Assembly (NCBI GenBank): GCA_035534495.1
Contig: DATLRW010000173.1
Span: forward strand, 1-29,451
Length of the DNA: 29,451 bases
Origin: JAKASX01 sp035534495
GTDB lineage: Bacteria > Acidobacteriota > Terriglobia > Acidiferrales > UBA7541
Direction of reading: 5' to 3'
Shown here: piece by piece, positions 1 through 8,480 of the stretch
Position numbering within the stretch: the stretch's first letter is position 1
Layout: every line of letters starts with the position of its first letter
Position numbers and translations under genes: made by a program
The notes under the pieces: model-generated
Told to the model about the DNA's origin: nothing
The model's database searches: none
The model's input: the letters and a program-made list of their open reading frames with translations, nothing else

Positions 1-2
1 CG

Positions 3-734
3 CACACAGCCGACCGCATCGTCGTCATGGTGCCTGAGCATGCCGAGCAATTGCGCCAGCAGTTCCGTCTCCCTCCCGAAAAGCTGGCCGTGGTGCGCAA
101 CGGCTTCTTCGAGGAGGATTTTGCCTCACTGGAATCGCTGCCCCGGCGTTCTCTCGATGCGGGCTTCGTTCATTTGGGCCACTTCGGGACGGTCTATCCG
201 GGGAACCAGGGACTCTTCTTCGAGGCCCTCGCGGATCTACTAAACCAGCGGCCATGGCTCGGCAAACGCCTGCGGTTGCATATCGTGGGAGCCGCTTCCG
301 AACAGGTACTGCGGGAAGTGCAGCAGGACGGGCTCAGGGAAATCACCGAGATCCACGGGTTTCTCCCTCACGTCGAAACCCTGCAAATGATGCGCGCCTG
401 CCATTGCCTGCTGCTTTTTTGGGGCCGGCGGGATTTTTCACGTCTTGCGGTGGCCGGCAAAACATACGAGTACCTGCGTATCGGCCGTCCAATTCTAGCC
501 GTCACCAGCGAGGGGGGAGTGAAACAGTTGGTCCAGGCGGAGCAAGCCGGCTGGGTTGTGCCGCCCGACGACATCGGGGCGATACAAGACGCCCTGCTGC
601 GGGCAATGGAAATGGAGGGCCATGCGAATACCGCCCCTGTGCGCCCGTCGAAATTCGTAGCGCAGTTTCGCTGGGACCATCAAGCGAAGATTCTGGCGGA
701 AACGTTCGACGAGGCTTTGACCTATGGACGCTAG
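3..734 (+). CDS. Glycosyltransferase family 4, C-terminal part (5' truncated by window start)
   Basis: The frame is already open at the first codon of the window, so the true start lies upstream; the visible 243 codons are the second half of a GT4/GT-B enzyme. It opens with an ADRIVVMVPEH segment and a VVRNGF segment (donor-domain entry). Then come GHFGTVYPGNQG (start of the nucleotide-sugar-binding domain), a central LRLHIVGAAS strand, and a late KTYEYLRIGRPILAV segment in the position where GT4 enzymes carry the donor-sugar contact. Expected role: retaining transfer of a sugar from an NDP-sugar to a lipid-linked or glycan acceptor at the inner face of the cytoplasmic membrane. The 3' end overlaps the deacetylase gene by 11 bp, so the two are probably translationally coupled. 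The substrate cannot be told. It could equally be described as a GT4-like EPS transferase; the fold assignment is firm, the specificity is not. Confidence 0.85.
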   Translation, partial: HTADRIVVMVPEHAEQLRQQFRLPPEKLAVVRNGFFEEDFASLESLPRRSLDAGFVHLGHFGTVYPGNQGLFFEALADLLNQRPWLGKRLRLHIVGAASEQVLREVQQDGLREITEIHGFLPHVETLQMMRACHCLLLFWGRRDFSRLAVAGKTYEYLRIGRPILAVTSEGGVKQLVQAEQAGWVVPPDDIGAIQDALLRAMEMEGHANTAPVRPSKFVAQFRWDHQAKILAETFDEALTYGR

Positions 735-1752
735 GCACCGGCGTTGGCTGCATTGCACGGCGGCGGCTTTCGGCCACCGCTCCGGGGCTCTTTCACTGCA
801 TCGCCGTGTTCGCGCGCGAGTACTGGGGAAAGAAACCGGATGCGTTCTGGGATTGCACCGCGTGCTAAAGGCGGCTGACATCCCGAAGTCGAATTGTGTC
901 GAGGGTATGGTGCTCAGCGAAGGGCATTTCGTTCTTCTGCTGGAATACCTTCGGGAACGCTTTCGGATGACGCCGCTCGGCGCGATGGCCGGGGAAGGGA
1001 CGGCATCGATCGATCGGCGGCCCTTTTGCGCTCTGACCTTTGACGATGGATGGAGCGACACCTTCGAGATCGCTTTTCCCTGCCTGAAGAAATACCAGAT
1101 CCCGGCCACGATCTTTCTGACGACCGGGGTGGTCGGACGCAAGAAGGGCTTCTGGATCGAGCGGTTGAAGCAGGCATGGGTCGAGCAGGACCTGTGGAAG
1201 CGAACCCGGTCGTCTCTGGCCAACTGGGGTTTCGTGCGGACCGGAACATCTGATTTTCCGGAAATTCTCGAATGGCTCATGCACATGCCGGCCCGCGAAC
1301 GCCAACTCCGGCTGGATGAACTGCTGCCGGCGTGGAGAGACGAGGCCGGGGACGGCGGCGTGGATTCGATGCTGACCTGGGAGCAGGCGATCGAACTGAG
1401 CCGCGCCGGAATGGAAATCGGCGCGCACACGGTCACACACCCGCTGCTCACCTATGAGGACGACGCGACGGTGGAGCACGAGCTGTTTTCCAGCAAGCGA
1501 ACGCTCGAAGAAAAACTCAATAGGCCGGTGCACTGCTTTGCCTATCCGAACGGGGATTGGGACGGCCGGATACGCCGATGGGTCGAACGGACCGGCTTTG
1601 CCAGTGCCGTGACGACCCGGCCGGGGTGGTGCCGGCGAGGACAGGATCCCTACGCCATTGGGCGAATCCTCATTCATGACGGCAACGTGACCGATTCCAG
1701 AGGCAACTTTTCGCCGGCCATGGTCGATTGGACGCTCAGCGCGTGGGGATGA
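724..1752 (+). CDS. Polysaccharide deacetylase (NodB homology domain)
   Basis: 342 aa. Carbohydrate esterase 4-type enzyme that would remove N- or O-acetyl groups from a glycan. Motif 1, TFDDGWSD, is at about residues 105-112 and supplies the catalytic base Asp and a metal-binding Asp. Motif 2, HTVTHP, at about 235-240 gives the two metal-binding His in H-x3-H spacing. A later FAYPNGD matches the motif 3 region. About 60 residues between motifs 1 and 2 are longer than in minimal NodB proteins. No signal peptide or membrane segment is evident; the first 40 residues are Arg-rich, so either the enzyme acts in the cytoplasm on lipid-linked or nucleotide-linked precursors or the start is misplaced. 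The ATG at 724 overlaps the upstream glycosyltransferase by 11 bp. The stop is shared as ATGA with a possible start of the ATP-grasp gene. Catalytic residues are intact, so I expect an active enzyme. Confidence 0.88.
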   Translation: MDARHRRWLHCTAAAFGHRSGALSLHRRVRARVLGKETGCVLGLHRVLKAADIPKSNCVEGMVLSEGHFVLLLEYLRERFRMTPLGAMAGEGTASIDRRPFCALTFDDGWSDTFEIAFPCLKKYQIPATIFLTTGVVGRKKGFWIERLKQAWVEQDLWKRTRSSLANWGFVRTGTSDFPEILEWLMHMPARERQLRLDELLPAWRDEAGDGGVDSMLTWEQAIELSRAGMEIGAHTVTHPLLTYEDDATVEHELFSSKRTLEEKLNRPVHCFAYPNGDWDGRIRRWVERTGFASAVTTRPGWCRRGQDPYAIGRILIHDGNVTDSRGNFSPAMVDWTLSAWG

Positions 1753-1766
1753 AGGAAGAGAAGGAA

Positions 1767-3002
1767 ATGGAAGTTCTTGTCACGGACGGAGATCAACGAT
1801 CCACGTTGGCGGTAGTCCGGGCGCTGGGACGGGCGGGGATCGGAGTGACGGTTGGAGAAACCGGCGCATCGAGTCTGGCCGGCAGTTCGAGGTACTGCGC
1901 CCGCCAGGTGCGGTACCCATCGCCTTCGACCGACGGGGATCGATTTTTGGCCGCCCTGGCCGGGGAATTGGCAGGAGGGCGGTACCGGATTTTGCTCCCG
2001 ATGACGGATGTGACGACGCGCCTGGTCGCGCGAAGGCCTGAACTGGGGACTTTCGCGATAGTGCCCTTCCCCGGCGAGGAAAAGATTGAATGGTCGCAAG
2101 ACAAGCGGCGGGTGCTGCTTCTGGCGCGACGGCTGGGCATTCGTTGTCCGGAGACCTGGATGTTGGACGAGGAAGACAGGATCGAAGAGGTGTCCGGGCA
2201 GGTGCGCTATCCCGTGGTGATCAAGCCGAGATTCTCGCGGTACGAGCAGAACGGCGAATGGGCCGCCGGTGAAGTGGAGTTCGCCCGTGACGCCGAGGAT
2301 TTGCGGCAGAAATATCGGGCATCGCAGGCGCGCCTTCCGTTTCCCATGGTGCAGGAGCGAATCGCCGGGGAAGGGCTCGGGGTTTTCCTGCTTTTGTGGA
2401 ACGGAGAGTTGAAGGCGGCCTTTTGCCACCGCCGGCTTCGCGAGAAACCGCCGTGGGGAGGACCGAGCGTCTACCGCGAAAGTATCGCTTTCGACGAAGA
2501 ATTGGTGGCCAAGTCTGCGTGCCTGCTCCAGGCCATCGGATGGCAAGGGCCGGCCATGGTCGAGTTCAAGGTGGACAGCCGGGATGGGCTGCCGAAGTTG
2601 ATGGAGATTAACGGCCGCTTCTGGGGTTCCTTACAGCTGGCGATCGACGCGGGGATGAATTTTCCCTTGCTTCTGTTCCGGTTGGCGACGGGAGAAGACG
2701 TGCCGTCGCAGTTCGACTACGCGGTGGGAATCAGGAGCCGATGGCTGCTGGGCGACCTCGATCATCTGCTGATTCGGCTGATGCATCGTTCCGGCAACGG
2801 TTCGGGAAGCAACGGTCTGGAAAAAAACGGAATGTCTCGCCTGCGCGCGTGCGGGGAATTCCTGAAGTTTTACGAGCCCGGCACGCGGTACGAGGTGTTT
2901 CGCTGGGAGGACCGGGGGCCGGGCTGGCAGGAGTGCAGATCCTACATCCGGGATTTGAAGCGGGCGGCGAGAAGGGGGAAGGAGACTGACGGTGCAAATT
3001 AG
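1767..3002 (+). CDS. ATP-grasp family ligase
   Basis: 411 aa from the chosen start. ATP-grasp enzymes form an acyl-phosphate from a carboxylate and couple it to an amine or similar nucleophile. Visible landmarks: an N-terminal Rossmann-like pre-ATP domain (VLVTDGDQRSTLAVVRALGRAG), YPVVIKPR with the ATP-contacting Lys, VQERIAGEG, and the Mg-binding MEINGRFWGS near the C-terminal third. The ATG at 1767 is chosen because a purine-rich GGAAGAGAAGG Shine-Dalgarno lies directly before it and the Rossmann strand starts at once. ATGs at 1749 (ATGA overlap with the deacetylase stop) and 1728 are in-frame alternatives. It overlaps the downstream PHP gene by 11 bp. Placement between a deacetylase and a PHP protein inside an EPS operon suggests it amidates a uronic acid or attaches an amino acid to a sugar; that is inference, the substrate is unknown. 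Confidence 0.85.
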   Translation: MEVLVTDGDQRSTLAVVRALGRAGIGVTVGETGASSLAGSSRYCARQVRYPSPSTDGDRFLAALAGELAGGRYRILLPMTDVTTRLVARRPELGTFAIVPFPGEEKIEWSQDKRRVLLLARRLGIRCPETWMLDEEDRIEEVSGQVRYPVVIKPRFSRYEQNGEWAAGEVEFARDAEDLRQKYRASQARLPFPMVQERIAGEGLGVFLLLWNGELKAAFCHRRLREKPPWGGPSVYRESIAFDEELVAKSACLLQAIGWQGPAMVEFKVDSRDGLPKLMEINGRFWGSLQLAIDAGMNFPLLLFRLATGEDVPSQFDYAVGIRSRWLLGDLDHLLIRLMHRSGNGSGSNGLEKNGMSRLRACGEFLKFYEPGTRYEVFRWEDRGPGWQECRSYIRDLKRAARRGKETDGAN

Positions 3003-3732
3003 GGGCGCAATGCATCTGCATTCGACTTTCTCCAACGACGGGACGCTGACGATTGCGGAACTGGCGGGGTTATTTCGGCAACGGGGCTATCGATATATTG
3101 CGATAACCGAACATGCGGAAGATCTTGACGACGGTAAGAAGCAAACGCTCCTGGAACGATGCCGGCAATGGTCCCGTGATGGGTTCTGCGTGATTCCAGG
3201 GGCTGAGTTCACCTGCGCCGAGCAGCACATTCTCGGAATTGGGGCAGTCGGTGCCAGTCAAACGGATGCACTGGAGGCCATCGAGATGATCCACGGTTCT
3301 GGTGGCATGGCTGTCCTGGCACATCCGAGCCGGGTCGGCTGGAAGTGCGCGGCGCGGATTTTACAGGCGGTGGACGCCGTAGAGATCTGGAACGTCGGGT
3401 ATGACGGTAAATTTCTGCCGCCGGCAAACGCCTTCGCCGGGTTCGCGGCGATGAGGCAAGTAAATCCCGGATTGCTGGCCCTGGCGGGACACGACCTGCA
3501 CCGGAGGGAATCGTTCTACGATGTGGGGTTGGAGATGGATCTGCCATCTCTTTCCGCCGACTCGATTCTGGAGGGCCTGCGTCGTGGCCGCTATCAGATT
3601 GGTAGCCGTTTCGTCCGCATCGGATCCAGGGCCGATATCTCGCCGGTCAAAGCGAAATGGCTTCAGTTGTTGAGCGAGCAGCTTCGGTACCTGCGTTCCG
3701 CCCGATCTTTTTTGATGGAACTCCGCCCATGA
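2992..3732 (+). CDS. PHP-domain metal-dependent phosphoesterase
   Basis: 246 aa, GTG start preceded by AAGGAG at a good distance; an internal ATG at about 3010 would cut into the first metal motif. The four PHP motifs are all present: HLHS (His8, His10), TEH (Glu40, His41), GAEF (Glu72) with His79 in HILGIG, then LAHPSR (His111) and GHDLH (Asp168, His170). These form the trinuclear metal site typical of histidinol-phosphatase-like and TrpH-like phosphoesterases. The length fits a stand-alone PHP enzyme with no extra domain. The gene overlaps the ATP-grasp gene by 11 bp upstream and the next glycosyltransferase by an ATGA, so it is part of a coupled run. Likely role (inference): hydrolysis of a phosphomonoester or phosphodiester on a sugar or other glycan precursor. 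The exact substrate cannot be read from sequence; tyrosine phosphatase activity of the CpsB/YwqE type is an alternative. Confidence 0.87.
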   Translation: MQIRGAMHLHSTFSNDGTLTIAELAGLFRQRGYRYIAITEHAEDLDDGKKQTLLERCRQWSRDGFCVIPGAEFTCAEQHILGIGAVGASQTDALEAIEMIHGSGGMAVLAHPSRVGWKCAARILQAVDAVEIWNVGYDGKFLPPANAFAGFAAMRQVNPGLLALAGHDLHRRESFYDVGLEMDLPSLSADSILEGLRRGRYQIGSRFVRIGSRADISPVKAKWLQLLSEQLRYLRSARSFLMELRP

Positions 3733-4847
3733 CCCCGCGCACGATCCTGCACACCATCGAGACGTCCGGGCCTGGCGGGGCCGAAACGTCGCTGCTGCTG
3801 CTGGCCTCGAAGCTGAATCGTGACCGGTTCCGCTCGGTGGCGCTGCTGCCGCGGGAAGGTTGGCTGTCGCAGCAGCTGCGGGCAGCCGGCGTGCCGGTCT
3901 ATTTCGCCGACTCGAAAAAATGGTACGACCTCCGGCTAGTGAAAGAAATGCGCCGGGTGATCGGTTGTGAACGGGTCGATCTGATCCATTCGCAACTGCC
4001 GGGACAGAATTTCTACAGCTGCCTGGTGGGATCGCTGAGCGCGCGGAAGACCGTGGCGACGTATCAGGGGGCGCTGGAGTTGAAGCAATCGAAGGGATGG
4101 AAAGATGGGGTTCGGCAGGCTGTGGTGAGCAGGTTGGCGGACGCGGTGGTGGCCGTGAGCGAGGATGTGAGAACTCTCCTGCGGCGCGCTCATTTCCCCG
4201 CGGAACGTGTGGTGCGCATTTACAACGCAATCGACATGGAAAAAATGCGCGTCCGCGGTAACGGACACCTCCGGCATAGCCTGAGCCTTCCGGAGGGTTC
4301 CCTGCTTGTGGGGACCGTGGCGAACATTCGCGCGCCGAAAGGGTATGCGTTTCTGATCCGCGCCGCGCGAATGGTGATCGACCGAATCCCCCAGGCGCAT
4401 TTCGTCGCCGTCGGGGACATCGATCCGGTCCTGAGCCGGCCCTTGTTCGAGCAGGTCGAGACTCTCGGGCTGAAAAATCAGTTTCATTTCCTGGGTTTCC
4501 GGGGCGACGTCCCGCGGATCCTGAGTGAGTTGGACGTATTCGTCCTGGCTTCGACCAGCGAAGGGCTTCCGCTGGCGCTGCTCGAGGCGATGGCCGCGGG
4601 CAAACCGGCGGTTGCGACGCGCTGCGGCGGGCCGGAAGAGGTGATCGAGGACGGCGTCACGGGACTTCTGGTTGCGCCGGGAGATCCGGCGGCGATTGCT
4701 TCAGCGGTGACGGAGTTGCTCGGAAACCCGGAATGGGCCACGCGGCTGGCGAAGGCGGGCCGCGCGAAAGTGGAAGCGGAATTTACGATCGAGAAGACGG
4801 TCGGGCAATACGAGGGGCTCTACGAGCGCCTGTTGAATGGGGTTTAG
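3729..4847 (+). CDS. Glycosyltransferase family 4
   Basis: 372 aa GT-B fold retaining glycosyltransferase. The N-terminal acceptor domain starts with ILHTIETSGPGGAETSLL, the usual first strand plus GG loop. DLIHSQLPGQNFYSC and AVSEDVRTLL follow, then RIYNAID at the domain junction. The donor domain has VGTVANIRAPKGYAFLI, a DVFVLASTSEGLPLALLEAMA segment containing the E-x7-E donor-binding motif, and GGPEEVIEDGVTGLLV. The ATG at 3729 overlaps the PHP stop as ATGA, which fixes the start; a longer frame back to 3657 lies inside the PHP gene and has no supporting homology. The next gene starts 3 nt after the stop. It probably adds one residue of the repeat unit on the cytoplasmic side. Donor and linkage are unknown. 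Confidence 0.92.
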   Translation: MTPRTILHTIETSGPGGAETSLLLLASKLNRDRFRSVALLPREGWLSQQLRAAGVPVYFADSKKWYDLRLVKEMRRVIGCERVDLIHSQLPGQNFYSCLVGSLSARKTVATYQGALELKQSKGWKDGVRQAVVSRLADAVVAVSEDVRTLLRRAHFPAERVVRIYNAIDMEKMRVRGNGHLRHSLSLPEGSLLVGTVANIRAPKGYAFLIRAARMVIDRIPQAHFVAVGDIDPVLSRPLFEQVETLGLKNQFHFLGFRGDVPRILSELDVFVLASTSEGLPLALLEAMAAGKPAVATRCGGPEEVIEDGVTGLLVAPGDPAAIASAVTELLGNPEWATRLAKAGRAKVEAEFTIEKTVGQYEGLYERLLNGV

Positions 4848-4850
4848 CCG

Positions 4851-5984
4851 ATGATATGGATCTTTTGGCTGGCAGCGGCCTTACTGCTGTATACGTTCGC
4901 GGGCTATCCGGTGTTGCTGCTGTTGCTGGCGCGGTGGCGCAAGCGGGTGCACATGCGCGCCCCGATAGAGCCGCTGGTTTCGATCATCATCGCGGCGCAC
5001 AACGAAGAATCGCTCATTGGCAAGAAAATGGAGAACTGTCTGGAGCTCGATTACCCAAAAGACCGCCGTGAAATCATTGTCGCCTCGGACGGCTCGACGG
5101 ATTCCACGGTTCGGGTGGCGGGTTCCTTCGCCGATCAGGGGGTGCGAGTGATTGACCTCGCCGAGCGCGGCGGAAAGCAGAATGCGCAACTGCAGGCTAT
5201 CAAGGCGGCCCGCAGCGAAATCCTCGTGTTCACGGATCCGGGAACGCAACTGCCGAGGAACGCCCTGCGGGAGATGGTCTCGAACTTTGCCGACCCGGCC
5301 GTCGGATGCGTCAGCAGCGAGGACCAGCTGATTCAGGAAAGCCGCGGCTGGATCGGGGAGCGTTCCTACGTGCGGCTGGAAATGTGGATGCGCCGGCAGG
5401 AATCGCTCCTCGGGTCGCTCGTGACGGCGAGCGGCTCCTTTTTCGCCGCGCGGCGCAGCGTGTGCGAAACGTGGCCCGTGGATCAGACAAGCGATTTTTT
5501 CGTACCCTTGAATGCGATCGCGCTCGGGATGCGGGCCGTCGTGGATCCGGCGAGCGTGGGCCGCTATGCGGCTTCGCGGACGGAAACGGCTGAACTCCGG
5601 CGGAAGGTGCGCACGGTCGTGATCGGTCTGTATGTTTTCTTCTCGCACGGGTCGCTGCTGAATCCCCTCCGCCACGCCCTGACGGCATGGCAGCTCGTGA
5701 GCCACAAACTATGCCGCTGGCTCACGCCCTTTGCGGCCCTGGCGCTTCTGGTATCGAGCCTGTCCCTTTGGCATGCAGCCGTTTTCTATCGCCTGTGCGC
5801 GGTTCTGCTCATCGCGGCAATCGCCGCCGGGATCCTCGGCCTCGCCGCCGGCCGGTTGACACAGTGGAAGCCGCTGCGCCTGGCCGGGTATCTCTTGCTC
5901 GGCAACGCGGCGACGGTGATGGCGTGGTCGTATTACATCATGGGAGAAAGGTTTGTCACCTGGCAGCCAACGCGTCGCAGTTGA
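4851..5984 (+). CDS. Membrane-bound glycosyltransferase family 2
   Basis: 377 aa. One N-terminal membrane helix (about residues 1-27) leads into a GT-A domain. The domain starts PLVSIIIAAHNEESLI, has SDGSTDST at 79-86 with Asp80/Asp84 in the nucleotide pocket, then FTDPGTQL at 127-134, where the metal-binding D-x-D is usually found; here only the first Asp is present. GSFFAARRS and TSDFFVPLNA cover the acceptor/catalytic region. Three or four hydrophobic helices follow from about residue 280 to 365. This layout is that of processive or membrane-embedded EPS and hyaluronan/cellulose-like GT2 enzymes, although the processivity Q-x-x-R-W motif is not obvious. Its last 32 nt overlap the start of the next glycosyltransferase gene. 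Likely role: extending a lipid-linked glycan at the inner membrane; processive action is possible but unproven. Confidence 0.9.
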   Translation: MIWIFWLAAALLLYTFAGYPVLLLLLARWRKRVHMRAPIEPLVSIIIAAHNEESLIGKKMENCLELDYPKDRREIIVASDGSTDSTVRVAGSFADQGVRVIDLAERGGKQNAQLQAIKAARSEILVFTDPGTQLPRNALREMVSNFADPAVGCVSSEDQLIQESRGWIGERSYVRLEMWMRRQESLLGSLVTASGSFFAARRSVCETWPVDQTSDFFVPLNAIALGMRAVVDPASVGRYAASRTETAELRRKVRTVVIGLYVFFSHGSLLNPLRHALTAWQLVSHKLCRWLTPFAALALLVSSLSLWHAAVFYRLCAVLLIAAIAAGILGLAAGRLTQWKPLRLAGYLLLGNAATVMAWSYYIMGERFVTWQPTRRS

Positions 5985-7161
5985 GCGTGAGCGCGAGTTC
6001 CCGGCCGGGGAAATCGCGGTCGGGCGCGCCGCGCCCATTGCCGTGTGCCACATCGACTCGGGCGATCTGTGGGCGGGGGCCGAGGTCAACACGACCACCC
6101 TGCTCCAGGCCCTGACCCGCCTGCCGGATCTGCGGCTCAGCGCGATCCTGCTCAACGAAGGTGAAATGGCGCGCCGGCTGCGGGGTTGCGGCATCGACGT
6201 GAAGGTGGTTCCGGAGTCCGAGCGTAGCTTTGTGGGGATTTTCAACGAGGCCGCGCGTTTCCTCCGTCCCCGGCAGGTCCGGATTCTGCACGCGCACCGC
6301 TACAAGGAAAATCTGCTCGCGGCCTTGCTGGCGCGCCGCTGCCGAATTCCGTTTCTGGTTTCCACGCGGCACGGCGCTCCCGAGCCGTTCCGGGGCTGGA
6401 GGCGAATCAAGCGCGCCGCCTTCGGATCGATCGATCAACTGCTGACGCGCCACTTCACCGACCGGGTCATCAGCGTCAGCGACGAGATGAGGGAGGGTCT
6501 GTTGGGGAGTCTTCCGCCGCAAAAAATCGTCACCATACGGACCGGCATCGACACCGGGCAGGTGCGTTCGGAACTGACCCGAGCCGAAGCCAAACGGCGC
6601 CTCGAAATTTCCGGGCAAGCCAAGGTCGTGGGCTACGCCGGACGGCTTGTGCCGATCAAGCGGCTCGACATTTTCCTCCAGGCGGCGCGGCAAATCGCCG
6701 ACGTGGAATCGGATGTTGTGTTCGTGATCGCGGGCGACGGGCCGGAGCAGGCGCGCCTCGAGGCGCTCACTCGCGAATTGGGCCTGGGGGACCGGGTGCG
6801 TTTTCTCGGTTTTCGCGAGCGAATCTACGACGTGATGCGCGCCTTCGACGTTTTCGTCCTCTGTTCGGATCACGAGGGATTGCCGCGGGTTGTGCTCGAG
6901 GCCCTTTGCCTGGGCGTGCCGGTCGTGGCTCGCGCCGTGGGCGGCATCCCGGAAGTGATCCGGAATGGCGACACGGGCATATTGCTCGATTCCGCCGAGC
7001 CAGGCGTCCTGGCCGCTTCCTGCCGCGATCTGCTCGCGGACGAGGGGCGGCGAAGGCAAATGGCCGCGGCCGGCGCCGCGGAGGTGAGCCGACGGTATCC
7101 CTCCGAAAGGTGCGCGTCGGAAACGATGGAGTTGTACCGCGCTCTGAGCGAGGGCCAATGA
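5953..7161 (+). CDS. Glycosyltransferase family 4
   Basis: 402 aa from a TTG codon at 5953, which has GGGAGAAAGG just upstream. The start overlaps the previous gene by 32 nt. No ATG occurs in frame until about residue 72, inside the fold, and a GTG near residue 31 would delete the first strand (IAVCHIDSG), so TTG is the best choice. GT4 landmarks: LWAGAEVNTTTLLQAL (GG-loop equivalent), ILHAHRYKENLLAALLA, VISVSDEMREGLL, TIRTGID, VVGYAGRLVPIKRLDIFLQAA, FVIAGDGPEQARLEAL, and CSDHEGLPRVVLEAL with the E-x7-E donor motif followed by AVGGIPEVIRNGDTGIL. The stop overlaps the next start as ATGA. Expected cytoplasmic transfer of a sugar to the growing lipid-linked chain; donor unknown. Confidence 0.9.
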   Translation: MSPGSQRVAVEREREFPAGEIAVGRAAPIAVCHIDSGDLWAGAEVNTTTLLQALTRLPDLRLSAILLNEGEMARRLRGCGIDVKVVPESERSFVGIFNEAARFLRPRQVRILHAHRYKENLLAALLARRCRIPFLVSTRHGAPEPFRGWRRIKRAAFGSIDQLLTRHFTDRVISVSDEMREGLLGSLPPQKIVTIRTGIDTGQVRSELTRAEAKRRLEISGQAKVVGYAGRLVPIKRLDIFLQAARQIADVESDVVFVIAGDGPEQARLEALTRELGLGDRVRFLGFRERIYDVMRAFDVFVLCSDHEGLPRVVLEALCLGVPVVARAVGGIPEVIRNGDTGILLDSAEPGVLAASCRDLLADEGRRRQMAAAGAAEVSRRYPSERCASETMELYRALSEGQ

Positions 7162-8465
7162 GAATCCTGTGGCTCTCCCACCTGATTCCGTTTCCGCCGC
7201 GCGGCGGGAATCTGCAGCGGAGCTTCAATCTGATCCGCGAGGTAGCCAAGTCGCACGAGGTTTCGCTGGCGGCGCTCAACGTCAATGGAGAAAATCCCGC
7301 GCGACTGTCCGAATACACCCGGGAACTCAAGAAATACTGCCGGGAAGTCGAGATCTGGGATCCTCCCTATCCATGGAAGGGCATGCGCTGGCAGATGGAA
7401 CTGCTTCGCAGCGCCGCGCTCGGGGCCCCGTTTTCCTGCCGGGCGCGGTACTCACCGGAACTCGGCCGGAAGTGGGAAGAAACCTTAGCACGGCATCGCG
7501 GGGCTCTGGTGCACGTCGACGCCATCGATCTGGCCTTGTTCGTCCCGGCCACGGACGGTTTCCACCGCGTCCTCAATCACCACAATTGCGAATCGGTCCT
7601 GGCTTTCCGGCGTGCGGAAACCGAGGCGAACCCGATCAAGAAAGCCTATCTTCGGCTCGAGGCAGGCAAGCTGGCCCGGTGGGAGCGTGCCCTCCTCGAG
7701 CGCTTCGACGTGAACACGGCCGTATGCGAGCAGGACCGCCAGAGGTTGCTCGCCATCAATCCCGCGGCGCATATCCATGTAGTGGAGAACGGCGTCGATA
7801 CGCAGTATTTCCGGCCCGGCGGCACGCCGGAGCAGCCGTGGAGCGTGATCTATACGGCGTCGCTGAACTGGGCGCCAAACGCGGCGGGGGCGCGATTTTT
7901 CGCTAAAGAGGTATGGCCGCTGGTGAAATGTCGGTGTCCGGAGGCGACGCTGCATATCGCGGGGAGGGAACCGCCGCAGGATATTCTGCAACTGGGGCAC
8001 GCGGGATCGGATATTGCGGTCTTTCCCAATCCCGACGACATGCGGCCACTGGTTGCGCGGGCGAGCGTCTATGTCTGTCCGATCCGCGAGGGGGCCGGGA
8101 CACGGCTCAAAATCCTGGATGCCATGGCCATGGGGAAAGCCGTCGTGAGCACCGGAATCGGGTGTGAGGGACTTCGGGTTCGGCCGGAGAGGGATGTCCT
8201 GGTCGCGGATGCGCCGGAAGAGATGGCGGACTCCGTATGCCGTCTTCTCACCGATCAGGGGCAGCGCGAACGGCTCGGACAGGCCGGGCGTGAACTGGTG
8301 GAACGCGAATACGCGTGGGAGCACATCGGCTGCCAGTTGGAAGAGGCCTATCTGTGCGCAAGCGGGGCTGCGCGGTGCGCGGCGAGATCAGCAGAGGGGC
8401 GGAAACTCGGAGACCGCTTCGTAGCAGCGCGGGTGGCGGGGGGAATCGGGGCGCAAAGCCGGTAA
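7158..8465 (+). CDS. Glycosyltransferase family 4-like, sugar transferase of EPS cluster
   Basis: 435 aa. Starts MRILWLSHLIPFPPRGGNLQRSFNLI, a typical GT4 opening with a GG loop; the ATG forms an ATGA overlap with the upstream stop. Middle landmarks are HHNCESV, NTAVCEQDRQRL, VVENGVDTQYFRP and YTASLNWAPNAAGARFF. The donor motif reads VCPIREGAGTRLKILDAMAMGKAVVST, where the second Glu of E-x7-E is replaced by Asp. This EGAGTRLKILDAMA variant recurs in PslH-like and XrtA-associated sugar transferases, as I recall them. The last 60 or so residues are Ala/Arg-rich and look like a non-conserved tail. It ends 15 nt before the amidotransferase gene. Likely adds a sugar during assembly of the exported polysaccharide; the subfamily is suggestive, the substrate unknown. 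Confidence 0.88.
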   Translation: MRILWLSHLIPFPPRGGNLQRSFNLIREVAKSHEVSLAALNVNGENPARLSEYTRELKKYCREVEIWDPPYPWKGMRWQMELLRSAALGAPFSCRARYSPELGRKWEETLARHRGALVHVDAIDLALFVPATDGFHRVLNHHNCESVLAFRRAETEANPIKKAYLRLEAGKLARWERALLERFDVNTAVCEQDRQRLLAINPAAHIHVVENGVDTQYFRPGGTPEQPWSVIYTASLNWAPNAAGARFFAKEVWPLVKCRCPEATLHIAGREPPQDILQLGHAGSDIAVFPNPDDMRPLVARASVYVCPIREGAGTRLKILDAMAMGKAVVSTGIGCEGLRVRPERDVLVADAPEEMADSVCRLLTDQGQRERLGQAGRELVEREYAWEHIGCQLEEAYLCASGAARCAARSAEGRKLGDRFVAARVAGGIGAQSR

Positions 8466-8480
8466 GGCGGGCGAAACGAA

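Noticed and set aside
5956..7158. 400-codon minus-strand frame almost coextensive with a GT4 gene
   Set aside because: Shadow frame in G+C-rich DNA; the plus strand carries clear GT4 motifs.
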